Positions 1 to 10,133 of a stretch of 36,361 nucleotides of DNA are shown here, piece after piece. Origin of the DNA: Betaproteobacteria bacterium (GTDB lineage: Bacteria > Pseudomonadota > Gammaproteobacteria > Burkholderiales > Burkholderiaceae_C). The stretch lies in contig VBCQ01000252.1 of NCBI GenBank assembly GCA_005882155.1, positions 1-36,361 on the forward strand, in the 5' to 3' direction. The position numbers and the translations under genes are program-made. The stretch's first letter is position 1, and each line of letters begins with the position of its first letter. The notes under the pieces were generated by a model that did not search any database, had not been told where the DNA came from, and saw only the letters and a program-made list of their open reading frames with translations.

Positions 1-1257
1 TGCCGGCAGCATCGGCACGCCGCGCCCGTCGCGCTCGAGGATGTCGCTGGCGCATGTGCGGCCGAGCACCACGCATTCGAGCAGCGAGTTGCTCGCCAGC
101 CGATTCGCACCGTGCAGACCGGTATACGTCGTCTCGCCGACCGCATACAGGCCCGGCAGATCGCAGCGGCCGTTGAGGTCGGTGACGACGCCGCCGCAGG
201 TGTAGTGCGCCGCCGGCACGACCGGGATCGGCTGGCGCGCGATGTCGATGCCGAGCGCCATGCAGCGCGCATGGATCGTCGGGAAGTGGTCGCGCAGGAA
301 CAGCTCGCCGAGGTGCGTCGCGTCGAGCAGCACGTTGTCGACGCCGTGCTTCTTCATCTCGAAGTCGATCGCGCGGGCGACGATGTCGCGCGGCGCGAGC
401 TCCATCCGCTCGTCGTGCGCCGCCATGAAGCGCGTGCCGTCGGGCAATTTCAGGTGCGCACCCTCCCCGCGCAATGCCTCGGTGATCAGAAAGCTGCGCT
501 CCTGTGGGTGGTACAGGCAGGTCGGGTGGAACTGGATGAACTCCATGTTGCCGATGCGGCAGCCGGCGCGCCACGCCATCGCAATGCCATCGCCTGTTGC
601 CGTGTCCGGGTTCGTGGTGTAGCGATAGACCTTGCCGGCACCGCCAGTGGCCAGCACGACCGCGGCGGCGGGCAGGGTCTCGACGCGCTGCTGATCGATG
701 TCGAGCGCGTAGACCCCGTAGCAATGCGGCGTCTCGTCGCGCTTCAGGTGGCGCGAGGTAATGAGGTCGAGCGCCATCCAGCGTTCGCGTAACTGAATGT
801 TCGGATGGCGTCGCACCGACTCGAGCAGCACGTCGTGGATCGCCTTGCCGGTCGCGTCAGCGGCGTGGGCGATGCGGCGCACCGCATGCCCGCCTTCGCG
901 TGTGAGATGCAAGCCGAGCGGCCCGGCAGGGTCGGCAGAGAACGGCACGCCGCGATTGACCAGCCATTCGACGGCGTCGGCGCTGTGCTCGGCGATGAAT
1001 CGCGCGGCGTTCTCGTCGACCAAGCCGGCGCCGGCATCCTGCGTGTCGCGCACATGGGACTCGACGCTGTCGTCCTCGCCGAGCACGCCGACGATGCCGC
1101 CTTGTGCCCACGCGGTGGCGGCCTCCTCGAGCCCGCGCTTGGCCAGCACGATCACCGGATGCCGATCCGCCAGTTGCAGCGCGACGGTCAGACCCGCCAG
1201 TCCGGCGCCGATGATCACCACCGGAGCCTTGGGTGTTGCCGTGTCGGGTTGGGTCAT
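1..1257 (-). CDS. nadB: L-aspartate oxidase, partial (C-terminus off window)
   Basis: FAD enzyme that oxidises L-aspartate to iminoaspartate, the first step of de novo NAD synthesis; iminoaspartate goes to NadA. The minus strand is open for 419 codons from ATG at 1257 to the window edge. Seen: an N-terminal dinucleotide-binding motif (VVIIGAGLAGL), AQGGI, the substrate-loop HLTREGGH, ATGGAGKVYRYTTNP, GDGIAMAWRAG, a catalytic-region LAPRDIVARAID and AAHYTCGGV. I compared it by eye with E. coli NadB and saw no internal gap. Only the C-terminal helical domain is missing, because of the window edge. It is divergent from the unknown gene at 1398. A weak -10-like TAGAAT lies at 1294-1299 on the minus strand, without a convincing -35. 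Confidence 0.95.
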   Translation of the reverse strand, partial: MTQPDTATPKAPVVIIGAGLAGLTVALQLADRHPVIVLAKRGLEEAATAWAQGGIVGVLGEDDSVESHVRDTQDAGAGLVDENAARFIAEHSADAVEWLVNRGVPFSADPAGPLGLHLTREGGHAVRRIAHAADATGKAIHDVLLESVRRHPNIQLRERWMALDLITSRHLKRDETPHCYGVYALDIDQQRVETLPAAAVVLATGGAGKVYRYTTNPDTATGDGIAMAWRAGCRIGNMEFIQFHPTCLYHPQERSFLITEALRGEGAHLKLPDGTRFMAAHDERMELAPRDIVARAIDFEMKKHGVDNVLLDATHLGELFLRDHFPTIHARCMALGIDIARQPIPVVPAAHYTCGGVVTDLNGRCDLPGLYAVGETTYTGLHGANRLASNSLLECVVLGRTCASDILERDGRGVPMLPA

Positions 1258-1397
1258 GGACGAACGCCGGTCGGCGCGAAGCGAAGCGAACTCATTCTAT
1301 CGAGCCGGGTCCACTCGGCTTGGGGCGTCGCTCGATCGGCCGGAGTGAAAACAGCACTCGATCGGACGCGTCCGGCCGCCTTACACTGATCATCACC

Positions 1398-2687
1398 ATG
1401 ACCATCCCGACCATCGCAGGTTCGTCCTGGAACTCGTCGATTCCGGCCGAGAGCGAACCGCCGACGCCAGCACCCGATGCGTGGCAGGCGACGCGCGCGC
1501 AGACGCAGCTGGTTCGCGATGAAGACGATTACCTCGCGACCGAGCAGCGCGACATCGGCCGCCTGGTCGGTGACAACCTGCGCGAGCTGTTCGTCTCATG
1601 CGACCCCGGCCCGGCGATGCAGCAGCAGTTCGAGCATCTGCATCCTGAGTTCATCGCGGTGCACGACATCGCGACGCATGCGTCGCGCAAGCTGCTCGCG
1701 GGCGTGGCGGCGGCGAGCAAGAAAGCGGTGCAGAAACTCGTGATCCGCCGGCAGGGCTACGGCAATACGCTGGCGACGATCGAGTTCGTCGAGCTGCCGA
1801 CCGCAGAAGGCGGCGTGCTGCGCATCTACGCGACCGAAGCCGATGCCGACACGGTCTCGCGGCGGGCGCTGGCCACCACACTGCTCGCGTTCAGCACGCT
1901 CGGCGTCATCCTCGTCGGCGACGTGCCGCTGCATGCGATGGCAGCGACGCTCAAGCCGCTGCACGACGACATGCGAGCCGGCCCGTGGCCGAATCGCCAG
2001 CTGCTGATGCTGCCGCTGTCGGCGGCGAATGCGCTCGTGACGCACGGCGTCGAGCTGTCGCGCGGCACCGGCGTCAACGTGCGAACGACGCCGCAGGTCA
2101 CGCGCCCGGCCGACGCGTGGAACTTCATCAGCAGCACCTGGACGCGACTGCACGGCGAATCCACGTCCCGCACCGGCTCCGCGCCGGTCTACCAGACGAC
2201 GCGGCCCGGTGGAATCGGCAGCAACATGCCTGCGACGACCGCGAGCCGAAGCGCCGAGCCGCTGCCCTTGCGACCGATGCCGAGCGTCTCCGGTGCAGCG
2301 TCACGCAGCGAGCAAGCGCAGGATCCGCTGTCGCGCTATGTGCATCAATTGAGCGAGCTGACCGGCATGGTCAGCTGCTGCGTATTCGAGGTTGCGACCG
2401 GCCGCGAGATCGTCCACGCCGGCGCGAGCCCGGGCGCCGCCGCGCTCGCCGAGCACGGCTCGGAACTGTTGGCCGCGATGCTGTCGACCAGCCGCACCTT
2501 GGGCCTCGGCCACGCGTTGCCCGATGCGGCGATCACGCTCGGCGCACATCACCTGCTGCTGCGCGCGGTGCCGAAGCATCCCGGCTTCGCGCTGCACGCG
2601 GTGCTCGACAAGACGCACGCGAACTTGACCCTGGCTCGGCTGCAGATCCTGCGGATGGATGCCATCTTTGATGAGCCGGCGGGCTGA
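1398..2687 (+). CDS. Unknown protein with a possible Roadblock/LC7-like C-terminal domain
   Basis: I do not recognise this 429-residue protein. The ATG at 1398 is preferred because the longer frame (GTG at 1233) would overlap the nadB start; no clear ribosome site is visible for either. Residues 1-250 form a mixed alpha/beta region with one short hydrophobic stretch near residue 165. Residues 250-310 are Ser/Thr/Pro-rich and look like a linker. The last 110 residues (from SRYVHQLSELTGMVSC) have the pattern of a small Roadblock/LC7-type fold: a helix, the strand pair SCCVFEVATGREIVHAGA, and a second strand/helix set. That fold is an inference. It ends 6 bases before the convergent clpB stop, with no terminator between. 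Confidence 0.75.
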   Translation: MTIPTIAGSSWNSSIPAESEPPTPAPDAWQATRAQTQLVRDEDDYLATEQRDIGRLVGDNLRELFVSCDPGPAMQQQFEHLHPEFIAVHDIATHASRKLLAGVAAASKKAVQKLVIRRQGYGNTLATIEFVELPTAEGGVLRIYATEADADTVSRRALATTLLAFSTLGVILVGDVPLHAMAATLKPLHDDMRAGPWPNRQLLMLPLSAANALVTHGVELSRGTGVNVRTTPQVTRPADAWNFISSTWTRLHGESTSRTGSAPVYQTTRPGGIGSNMPATTASRSAEPLPLRPMPSVSGAASRSEQAQDPLSRYVHQLSELTGMVSCCVFEVATGREIVHAGASPGAAALAEHGSELLAAMLSTSRTLGLGHALPDAAITLGAHHLLLRAVPKHPGFALHAVLDKTHANLTLARLQILRMDAIFDEPAG

Positions 2688-2693
2688 TTCCCA

Positions 2694-5239
<2,546 letters not shown>

Positions 5240-5332
5240 GGGAAGATTCCTCCGATCCCGGGCACATTGGGCACCGGGCCTCATTTTCAAGACAATGCCG
5301 CTTCTTGCAACGCCGCGGACAAGGACAGGTTC

Positions 5333-5713
5333 ATGTGGAAATCGGTACTCGCCATCTCGCTCGGTGCGTCGATCGGCGCACTGCTGCGCTGGCAGTTCGG
5401 TGACAGGTTCAACAGCGTGTTTCCGACGATCCCGCCGGGCACCCTGGCCGCGAACCTGGTCGGCGGCTACGTCATCGGTCTCGCGATCGCGTTCTTCGCG
5501 ACGTACTCGGCGCTCGCGCCCGAGTGGCGCCTCTTCATCATCACCGGCTTTTGCGGCGGGCTAACGACGTTTTCCACCTTCTCAGCCGAGCTCACCACCT
5601 TGCTCCAGCAGGGGCGACTGAGTTGGGCGGTGGGCGCGATCGCGTTGCACGTCATCGGCTCGGTGACGATGACCTTCGCCGGCATCGCCACCATTGTCTG
5701 GACGCGGGGCTGA
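5333..5713 (+). CDS. crcB: Fluoride exporter CrcB/Fluc
   Basis: Small membrane protein (126 aa) of the Fluc family; two copies form a fluoride channel that lowers cytoplasmic fluoride. Four hydrophobic segments are visible, together with the family signatures GALLRWQFGDR near the N-terminus, GTLAANLVGGYVIG and GFCGGLTTFSTFSAE, the last holding the pore-lining Thr/Phe cluster. The ATG at 5333 follows AAGGA about 7 nt upstream. It is divergent from clpB (93 bp apart) and 21 bp ahead of the DUF190 gene, with which it probably forms an operon. I saw no conserved fluoride riboswitch pattern in the 93 bp upstream. Confidence 0.95.
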   Translation: MWKSVLAISLGASIGALLRWQFGDRFNSVFPTIPPGTLAANLVGGYVIGLAIAFFATYSALAPEWRLFIITGFCGGLTTFSTFSAELTTLLQQGRLSWAVGAIALHVIGSVTMTFAGIATIVWTRG

Positions 5714-5734
5714 ACCATCGACAGGAGTCTAGCC

Positions 5735-6088
5735 ATGCAAGGTTCATTGCTGAGGTTCTACGTTCACGAGAGTCAGCGCTGCCACGGCCGGCTGGTCTGG
5801 GAGTGGCTGCTCGAGCAGGCCAACCAGATGGGCATTCGAGGCGGGTCGGCGTTTCGCGCGATGGCTGGCTTCGGGCGGCATCACCAGCTGCACGAGGCGC
5901 ACTTCGTCGAGCTCGCCGGCACGCTGACGATCGAGGTCGAGTTCATCGTCACGGCCGACGAGGCGCAGCGACTGATCGACCTCATCCACCGCGAGAAGAT
6001 CCGCGTGTTCTTCGCACATGTACCGGCGCACTTCGGCGTGATCAACCCCGACGCGCAAGACCCGCCGAGCCTGGCGCCCGGCCCCTAG
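5735..6088 (+). CDS. DUF190 family protein
   Basis: 117-residue soluble protein of the DUF190 family, a PII-like ferredoxin-type fold often encoded beside crcB; its biochemical role is not established. Recognisable features are the N-terminal strand LLRFYVHESQR, GIRGGSAFRAMAGFG in the middle, and the C-terminal strand REKIRVFFAHVPAHFGVI. A ribosome site (CAGGAG) precedes the ATG by about 8 nt. The position right after crcB suggests a role in the fluoride response or in regulating the channel, which is inference from context. Its stop is 7 bp from the convergent moaE stop. Confidence 0.88.
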   Translation: MQGSLLRFYVHESQRCHGRLVWEWLLEQANQMGIRGGSAFRAMAGFGRHHQLHEAHFVELAGTLTIEVEFIVTADEAQRLIDLIHREKIRVFFAHVPAHFGVINPDAQDPPSLAPGP

Positions 6089-6095
6089 CCGAGGC

Positions 6096-6578
6096 TCAGT
6101 CCGCGGTGTTGCGGGACGCGATGCCCCAGCGCTGCGCCGCCGCGTCGTCGGCACTGCGCGCATCGACCCAGCGCGCGCCTTCGGGCGTGTGTTCCTTCTT
6201 CCAGAACGGCGCTTGCGTCTTCAGGTAGTCCATCAGAAATTCGCACGCCTGGAACGCCTGGCCTCGGTGCGACGAGGTCACGGCAACGAGAACGATCTGG
6301 TCTTGCGGCCGAAGCACGCCGACGCGGTGGATCACCCGCACGGCGCGAATGTCGAAGCGTTGCTGCGCCTCGTCGATCATCGATTCGATCGCCTTCTCTG
6401 TCATGCCGGGGTAGTGCTCGAGCTCCATCGAGCTGACGCCCGAGCCGTCGTTGCGATCGCGCACCGTGCCGACGAACGCCGCCACCGCGCCGACTCCGGC
6501 GTCGCCTGCGCGCAGCGCCGCGACCTCGGCGCCGAGGTCGAAGTCGTTGGTTTGCACGCTGACCCGCGGCTGTGTCAT
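6096..6578 (-). CDS. moaE: Molybdopterin synthase catalytic subunit MoaE
   Basis: Large subunit (160 aa) of molybdopterin synthase. With thiocarboxylated MoaD it inserts two sulphurs into cyclic pyranopterin monophosphate (cPMP) to make molybdopterin. Seen: FVGTVRDRN, LEHYPGMTEKAI, the HR pair in TSSHRGQAF, and the active-site lysine region DYLKTQAPFWKKE followed by TPEGARWVDA. A ribosome site GGAGG lies in the end of moaD 5 nt before the ATG, and the two genes are 1 nt apart, so they are very likely translated together. The C-terminus has a short extension (GIASRNTAD). It is the last gene of the run that starts at alaA and is convergent with the DUF190 gene. Confidence 0.96.
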   Translation of the reverse strand: MTQPRVSVQTNDFDLGAEVAALRAGDAGVGAVAAFVGTVRDRNDGSGVSSMELEHYPGMTEKAIESMIDEAQQRFDIRAVRVIHRVGVLRPQDQIVLVAVTSSHRGQAFQACEFLMDYLKTQAPFWKKEHTPEGARWVDARSADDAAAQRWGIASRNTAD

Positions 6579-6579
6579 C

Positions 6580-6831
6580 TCAACCTCCGGTCACCGGCGG
6601 GAAGAAGGCGACTTCGGCACCTTCGCTGACGACCGCCGATTCATCGCTGAGTGTCTGGTTCAGTGCGCAACGCAAGGCGCGGCCGCGCGCGAGAACCACA
6701 GCATGCTTCGCGCTGCGCTCGATCAGCTGATCACGCAGCCGCGACAGCGTCGTCTCGGCCGGGACCTCGATCTGCTCCCCGGACCCGAGCACTTCGCGGA
6801 TTGACGCGAAATAGCGCACCGTGACGTTCAT
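6580..6831 (-). CDS. moaD: Molybdopterin synthase sulfur carrier subunit MoaD
   Basis: 83-residue ubiquitin-fold sulphur carrier. Its C-terminal Gly-Gly is adenylated by MoeB and thiocarboxylated, then donates sulphur within MoaE. Seen: N-terminal strand VTVRYFASIRE, the helix after TTLSRLRDQL, the ALNQ strand and the essential C-terminus FFPPVTGG. The start at 6831 overlaps the moeA stop as ATGA, the usual sign of translational coupling. moeB is not in the window, so activation must come from elsewhere. Confidence 0.96.
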   Translation of the reverse strand: MNVTVRYFASIREVLGSGEQIEVPAETTLSRLRDQLIERSAKHAVVLARGRALRCALNQTLSDESAVVSEGAEVAFFPPVTGG

Positions 6832-8087
6832 GACAGCAGCTCGGAGAATGCGAGGTAGCGCACCGCGTCGCCGCGCTGGATCGCTCGGCCTGGCGGGTTG
6901 TCGACGACGCCGTCGCCCCACACGACGGAAGTCAACACGCCCGAGCTCTGATTCGCGAACAGCTCGAGGCCACCGCTGTCGGTGCGGCGCACGCGCAGGA
7001 ATTCGCGCCGCCGGTCGGGGCGCGGCCAATCGAAATCGGCGCGCAGCGAGATGCCGCGCGGCTCGAGCTGAACAGCGCCTTGCAAGTGCAGCAGCAGCGG
7101 GCGCACCGCCAGCAAAAACGTGATGAAGCTCGAAACCGGGTTGCCCGGCAGGCCGATGAAATATGCCGCGCTGCCATCGAACCGATTCACGTAGCCGAAC
7201 GCGAGCGGCTTGCCGGGCTTGATTGCGATCTGCCACAAGTCGAGCCGGCCTTCGGCCTGCACGGCAGGCTTCAGGTGATCTTCCTCGCCGACCGACACGC
7301 CGCCGCAAGTGACGATGAGGTCGTTGCCTTGCGCTGCGCGGCGTAGCGCTTCGCGTGTGGCATCGAGCCGATCGGGGACGATGCCGAGGTCGGTGCAGTC
7401 GCAGCCCAGCGACTGGATCAATCCGCGCAAGGTGTAGCGGTTCGAGTTGTAGATTGCACCCGGCTTCAACGGCTCGCCGGGCATCACGAGCTCGTCGCCG
7501 GTCGAGAACAGCGCGACCCTGGGACGACGCGCGACTCGCAGCGTCGCGGCGCCAACCGACGCGGCCAAGCCGAGCGCTTGCGGCGTCAGACGTTGCCCGC
7601 GCGCGAGCACGACGGCGCCGTTCATCACGTCTTCGCCGCAGCGGCGAATCCATTGGCCCGATGTCGGGATCATGTTGACGCGCACCGCGCCGTCCTGCGC
7701 TTCGCATTGTTCCTGCATGACGATCGCATCGGCGCCTGCGGGAATTTGCGCGCCGGTGAAGATGCGCGCCGCGGTACCCGCTTCGAGCGCCGACTTAGCC
7801 CCGCCGGCCGCGATGCGCTGGCTGACTCGCAGCACGGCGCCGGCTTCGATGACATCGGCGCAGCGCAGCGCATAGCCGTCCATCGCGCTGTTGTCGGCCG
7901 GCGGCACGTCGAGCGTCGAGCGCACGTCGTCGGCCAGCACGCGGCCGAGCGCATCGAAGGTCGAAACGCTCTGCGCGTCAGCTGCCGGGAACGCTAGGGT
8001 CGCGCTGATCAAGCGCTCCAGCGCCTGCTCCAGCGTCAGCAGCGGCGCTCGCGGGGTCAGCGTCGAAGAAAGGGGATCGGTACTCAT
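6828..8087 (-). CDS. moeA: Molybdopterin molybdenumtransferase MoeA (copy 1)
   Basis: Inserts molybdenum into adenylylated molybdopterin, the late step of cofactor synthesis. 419 aa, normal length. Seen: PPADNSAMDGYAL near residue 65, GAQIPAGADAIVMQE, the MPT-binding-type domain with LFSTGDEL, YNSNRYTL, TCGGVSVGEEDHLK and GLPGNPVSSF, and the C-terminal beta-barrel domain. The start MSTDPLSS at 8087 lies 110 nt inside the end of mobB; no good ribosome site is visible, so translation may depend on the ribosome crossing mobB. A second moeA is at 20286. The two share signatures but differ in the middle and C-terminal parts, so they are old paralogs rather than a recent duplication. Confidence 0.94.
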   Translation of the reverse strand: MSTDPLSSTLTPRAPLLTLEQALERLISATLAFPAADAQSVSTFDALGRVLADDVRSTLDVPPADNSAMDGYALRCADVIEAGAVLRVSQRIAAGGAKSALEAGTAARIFTGAQIPAGADAIVMQEQCEAQDGAVRVNMIPTSGQWIRRCGEDVMNGAVVLARGQRLTPQALGLAASVGAATLRVARRPRVALFSTGDELVMPGEPLKPGAIYNSNRYTLRGLIQSLGCDCTDLGIVPDRLDATREALRRAAQGNDLIVTCGGVSVGEEDHLKPAVQAEGRLDLWQIAIKPGKPLAFGYVNRFDGSAAYFIGLPGNPVSSFITFLLAVRPLLLHLQGAVQLEPRGISLRADFDWPRPDRRREFLRVRRTDSGGLELFANQSSGVLTSVVWGDGVVDNPPGRAIQRGDAVRYLAFSELLS

Positions 8088-8589
8088 AGCGCGCGGGGTT
8101 ACCGAGTAGGAAATGGGCCACGGCATCGGGATCGTTGAGGTCGAACAACGGCAGGCCGGTCGGCTCGGGCAACTGGTCGGCGCTGTCGGTGCAAATTGCC
8201 ACGACAAACGGGTCGTTCGGGTACTGCACTGGCTTGCCGGTGGCCGCGCGCCAGACCTCGATCTTCAGCAGGTCGGCATGCTTGAAGCCTTCGACCAGCA
8301 CCCAGTCGCAATCGTAGAGCTCGGCGATCAACTGGTGCACGGTCGGGTCGGCTTGCACTTCGTATTCGCGAATCTTCGCGAGCCGCCGGTCGGACGCGAT
8401 CACGACCTCGAACGCACCGGCCTGGCGATGCCGCCATGAGTCCTTGCCGGGCTGGTCGATGTCGAACGAATGGTGCGCATGCTTGACGACGGAGACGCGT
8501 TGACCCGCGAGGCGCAGGCGCGCGATCAGCTGCTCGACCAGCGTCGTCTTGCCGGAGCCCGAGTAACCGCTGAACCCAACGACTTTCAT
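7978..8589 (-). CDS. mobB: Molybdopterin-guanine dinucleotide biosynthesis adaptor MobB
   Basis: P-loop GTP-binding protein (203 aa) that assists MobA in attaching GMP to the molybdenum cofactor. Seen: N-terminal Walker A FSGYSGSGKTTL, VVKHAHHSFDIDQPGKDSWRH, the ASDRR strand, and WVLVEGFKHADLLKIEVWR. The family is usually about 165-175 aa. Here the frame continues for about 30 more residues (an Ala/Gly/Asp-rich tail) inside moeA, giving a 110-nt overlap. The start at 8589 is 3 nt after the thrC stop. MobA itself lies in the other cofactor group at 19669. Confidence 0.93.
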   Translation of the reverse strand: MKVVGFSGYSGSGKTTLVEQLIARLRLAGQRVSVVKHAHHSFDIDQPGKDSWRHRQAGAFEVVIASDRRLAKIREYEVQADPTVHQLIAELYDCDWVLVEGFKHADLLKIEVWRAATGKPVQYPNDPFVVAICTDSADQLPEPTGLPLFDLNDPDAVAHFLLGNPARYEYRSPFFDADPASAAADAGAGAGALDQRDPSVPGS

Positions 8590-8592
8590 GCT

Positions 8593-9999
8593 TCAGACAT
8601 TGTCAGCGATGTAGCGCTTGACCACCTGCGCGTCGGCCGGCATCACCGTGAAGCGCTTGGGGAGTTGCTCGATGCCCTGCATCGCGGTTGGCCGCGGCGG
8701 CTCGACTCCGATGGCTTCGACGATGGTCTCGGCAAACTTCGCCGGCAGTGCAGTCTCGAGCACGATCATCGGCACGCCGGCTTCCTGGTGTTCGCGTGCC
8801 ACCTTAAGCCCGTCAGCGGTGTGCGTGTCGATCATCACGCCGTGGCGTTGCCAGGTGTCACGGATCGTCGCGATGCGGTCGGCATGCGTGCTCGATCCGG
8901 AGACGAAGCCGAACTCGCCGATGCGCTCGAAGTCCTCTTGCCCGATCGCGAACGAGCCATGCTGCTCGATCTCGGTCTTGAACAGGCTCTTCGTTCGCGC
9001 CGCGTCGCGACCGAGCAGGTCGAACACGAAGCGCTCGAAGTTCGATGCCTTCGAGATGTCCATCGACGGGCTAGACGTCTCGTGCGTCTCGGCGCTGCCG
9101 CGCACGCGGTAGGTGCCGGTGCGAAAGAACTCATCGAGCACGTCGTTCTCGTTCGTCGCGAGCACGAGCTGCTTGATCGGCAGCCCCATCATCCGTGCGA
9201 CATGGCCGGCGCAGATGTTGCCGAAGTTGCCCGACGGCACCGCGAAGCTCACCTCCTCCTCGTCGGACTTGGAGGCCTGAAAGTAGCCGGCGAAGTAGTA
9301 GACGACCTGCGCCAGCAGGCGCGCCCAGTTGATCGAGTTCACCGTGCCGATCTTGTGGCGGCGCTTGAACTCGAGGTCGTTCGACACCGCCTTGACGATG
9401 TCCTGGCAATCGTCGAACACGCCTTCGATCGCGATGTTGTGGATGTTGGCGTCTTGCAGGCTGAACATCTGCGCCTGCTGGAACGCGCTCATGCGGCCGC
9501 GCGGGCTCAGCATGAAGACCTTGACGCCATGCTTGCCGCGCATCGCGTACTCGGCCGCGCTGCCGGTGTCGCCCGAGGTCGCGCCGAGGATGTTCAGCGT
9601 CTCGCCGCGGCGAGCGAGCTCGTACTCGAACAGGTTGCCCAGCAACTGCATCGCCATGTCCTTGAAGGCGAGCGTCGGGCCGTTGGACAGCGCTTGCAGC
9701 GACAGGCCCGGCTCCAGCGGCTTCAACGGCGTGATCGCGTGGGTGCCGAAGATCTCCGCGGTGTAGGTCTTCGCGACGATGGAGCGCAAGTCGGCCGGCG
9801 GAATGTCATCGATGAACAGCGACAGCACCTCGAATGCGAGCTCAGGATACGGCAGCAATCGCCAGTAGCCCAGTGTCGCCGCGTCGACGTTCGGGTAGCG
9901 CAGCGGGAGGTATAGCCCGCCGTCGGGTGCGAGTCCCTCGAGCAGGATCTCGCAGAAGCTGCGCTGGTGCGGGTCGCCGCGGGTGCTGATGTACTTCAT
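8593..9999 (-). CDS. thrC: Threonine synthase
   Basis: PLP enzyme converting O-phosphohomoserine to threonine. 468 aa, the longer class found in many proteobacteria and fungi. Seen: N-terminal KYISTRGD, the PLP lysine in PTLAFKDMAMQLLGN (about residue 110), GATSGDTGSAA, the phosphate-binding VPSGNFGNICAGH and KASNFERFVFD. No gap is visible. The minus-strand start at 9999 follows GGAAAACTGAC. It lies 134 bp downstream of hom; the spacer holds a palindromic repeat, so the ratio of hom to thrC message may be adjusted there. Confidence 0.97.
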   Translation of the reverse strand: MKYISTRGDPHQRSFCEILLEGLAPDGGLYLPLRYPNVDAATLGYWRLLPYPELAFEVLSLFIDDIPPADLRSIVAKTYTAEIFGTHAITPLKPLEPGLSLQALSNGPTLAFKDMAMQLLGNLFEYELARRGETLNILGATSGDTGSAAEYAMRGKHGVKVFMLSPRGRMSAFQQAQMFSLQDANIHNIAIEGVFDDCQDIVKAVSNDLEFKRRHKIGTVNSINWARLLAQVVYYFAGYFQASKSDEEEVSFAVPSGNFGNICAGHVARMMGLPIKQLVLATNENDVLDEFFRTGTYRVRGSAETHETSSPSMDISKASNFERFVFDLLGRDAARTKSLFKTEIEQHGSFAIGQEDFERIGEFGFVSGSSTHADRIATIRDTWQRHGVMIDTHTADGLKVAREHQEAGVPMIVLETALPAKFAETIVEAIGVEPPRPTAMQGIEQLPKRFTVMPADAQVVKRYIADNV

Positions 10000-10082
10000 G
10001 TCAGTTTTCCGTTGGCGCTACTTGCGCGTGAACCCAGCGCATCAAGCAGCCGCCGCGGAGCCGGCTTTGCCGGGCCGCTGGC

Positions 10083-10125
10083 GGCGCCCCCTTGAGGGGG
10101 AGCGCCGAAGGCGCTTCGGGGGTGG
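10083..10125. repeat. Palindromic intergenic repeat with two competing hairpins
   Basis: Two stem-loops overlap. The first (10083-10106) pairs GGCGC and CCCCT with AGGGG and GCGCC around a 2-nt loop, with a small bulge. The second (10102-10114) is a perfect GCGCC-GAA-GGCGC hairpin that reuses the 3' arm of the first, so both cannot form at once. A G-rich tail follows (TTCGGGGGTGG). I recall near-identical intergenic elements in many Burkholderiales genomes, so this is probably a dispersed REP-like repeat. It lies between hom and thrC. Confidence 0.7.
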
Positions 10126-10133
10126 TCCATCCT

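Noticed and set aside
5240..5332. Fluoride riboswitch upstream of crcB
   Set aside because: The conserved GGNGAUGG...CCGC-type core pattern was not seen in the 93-bp gap.
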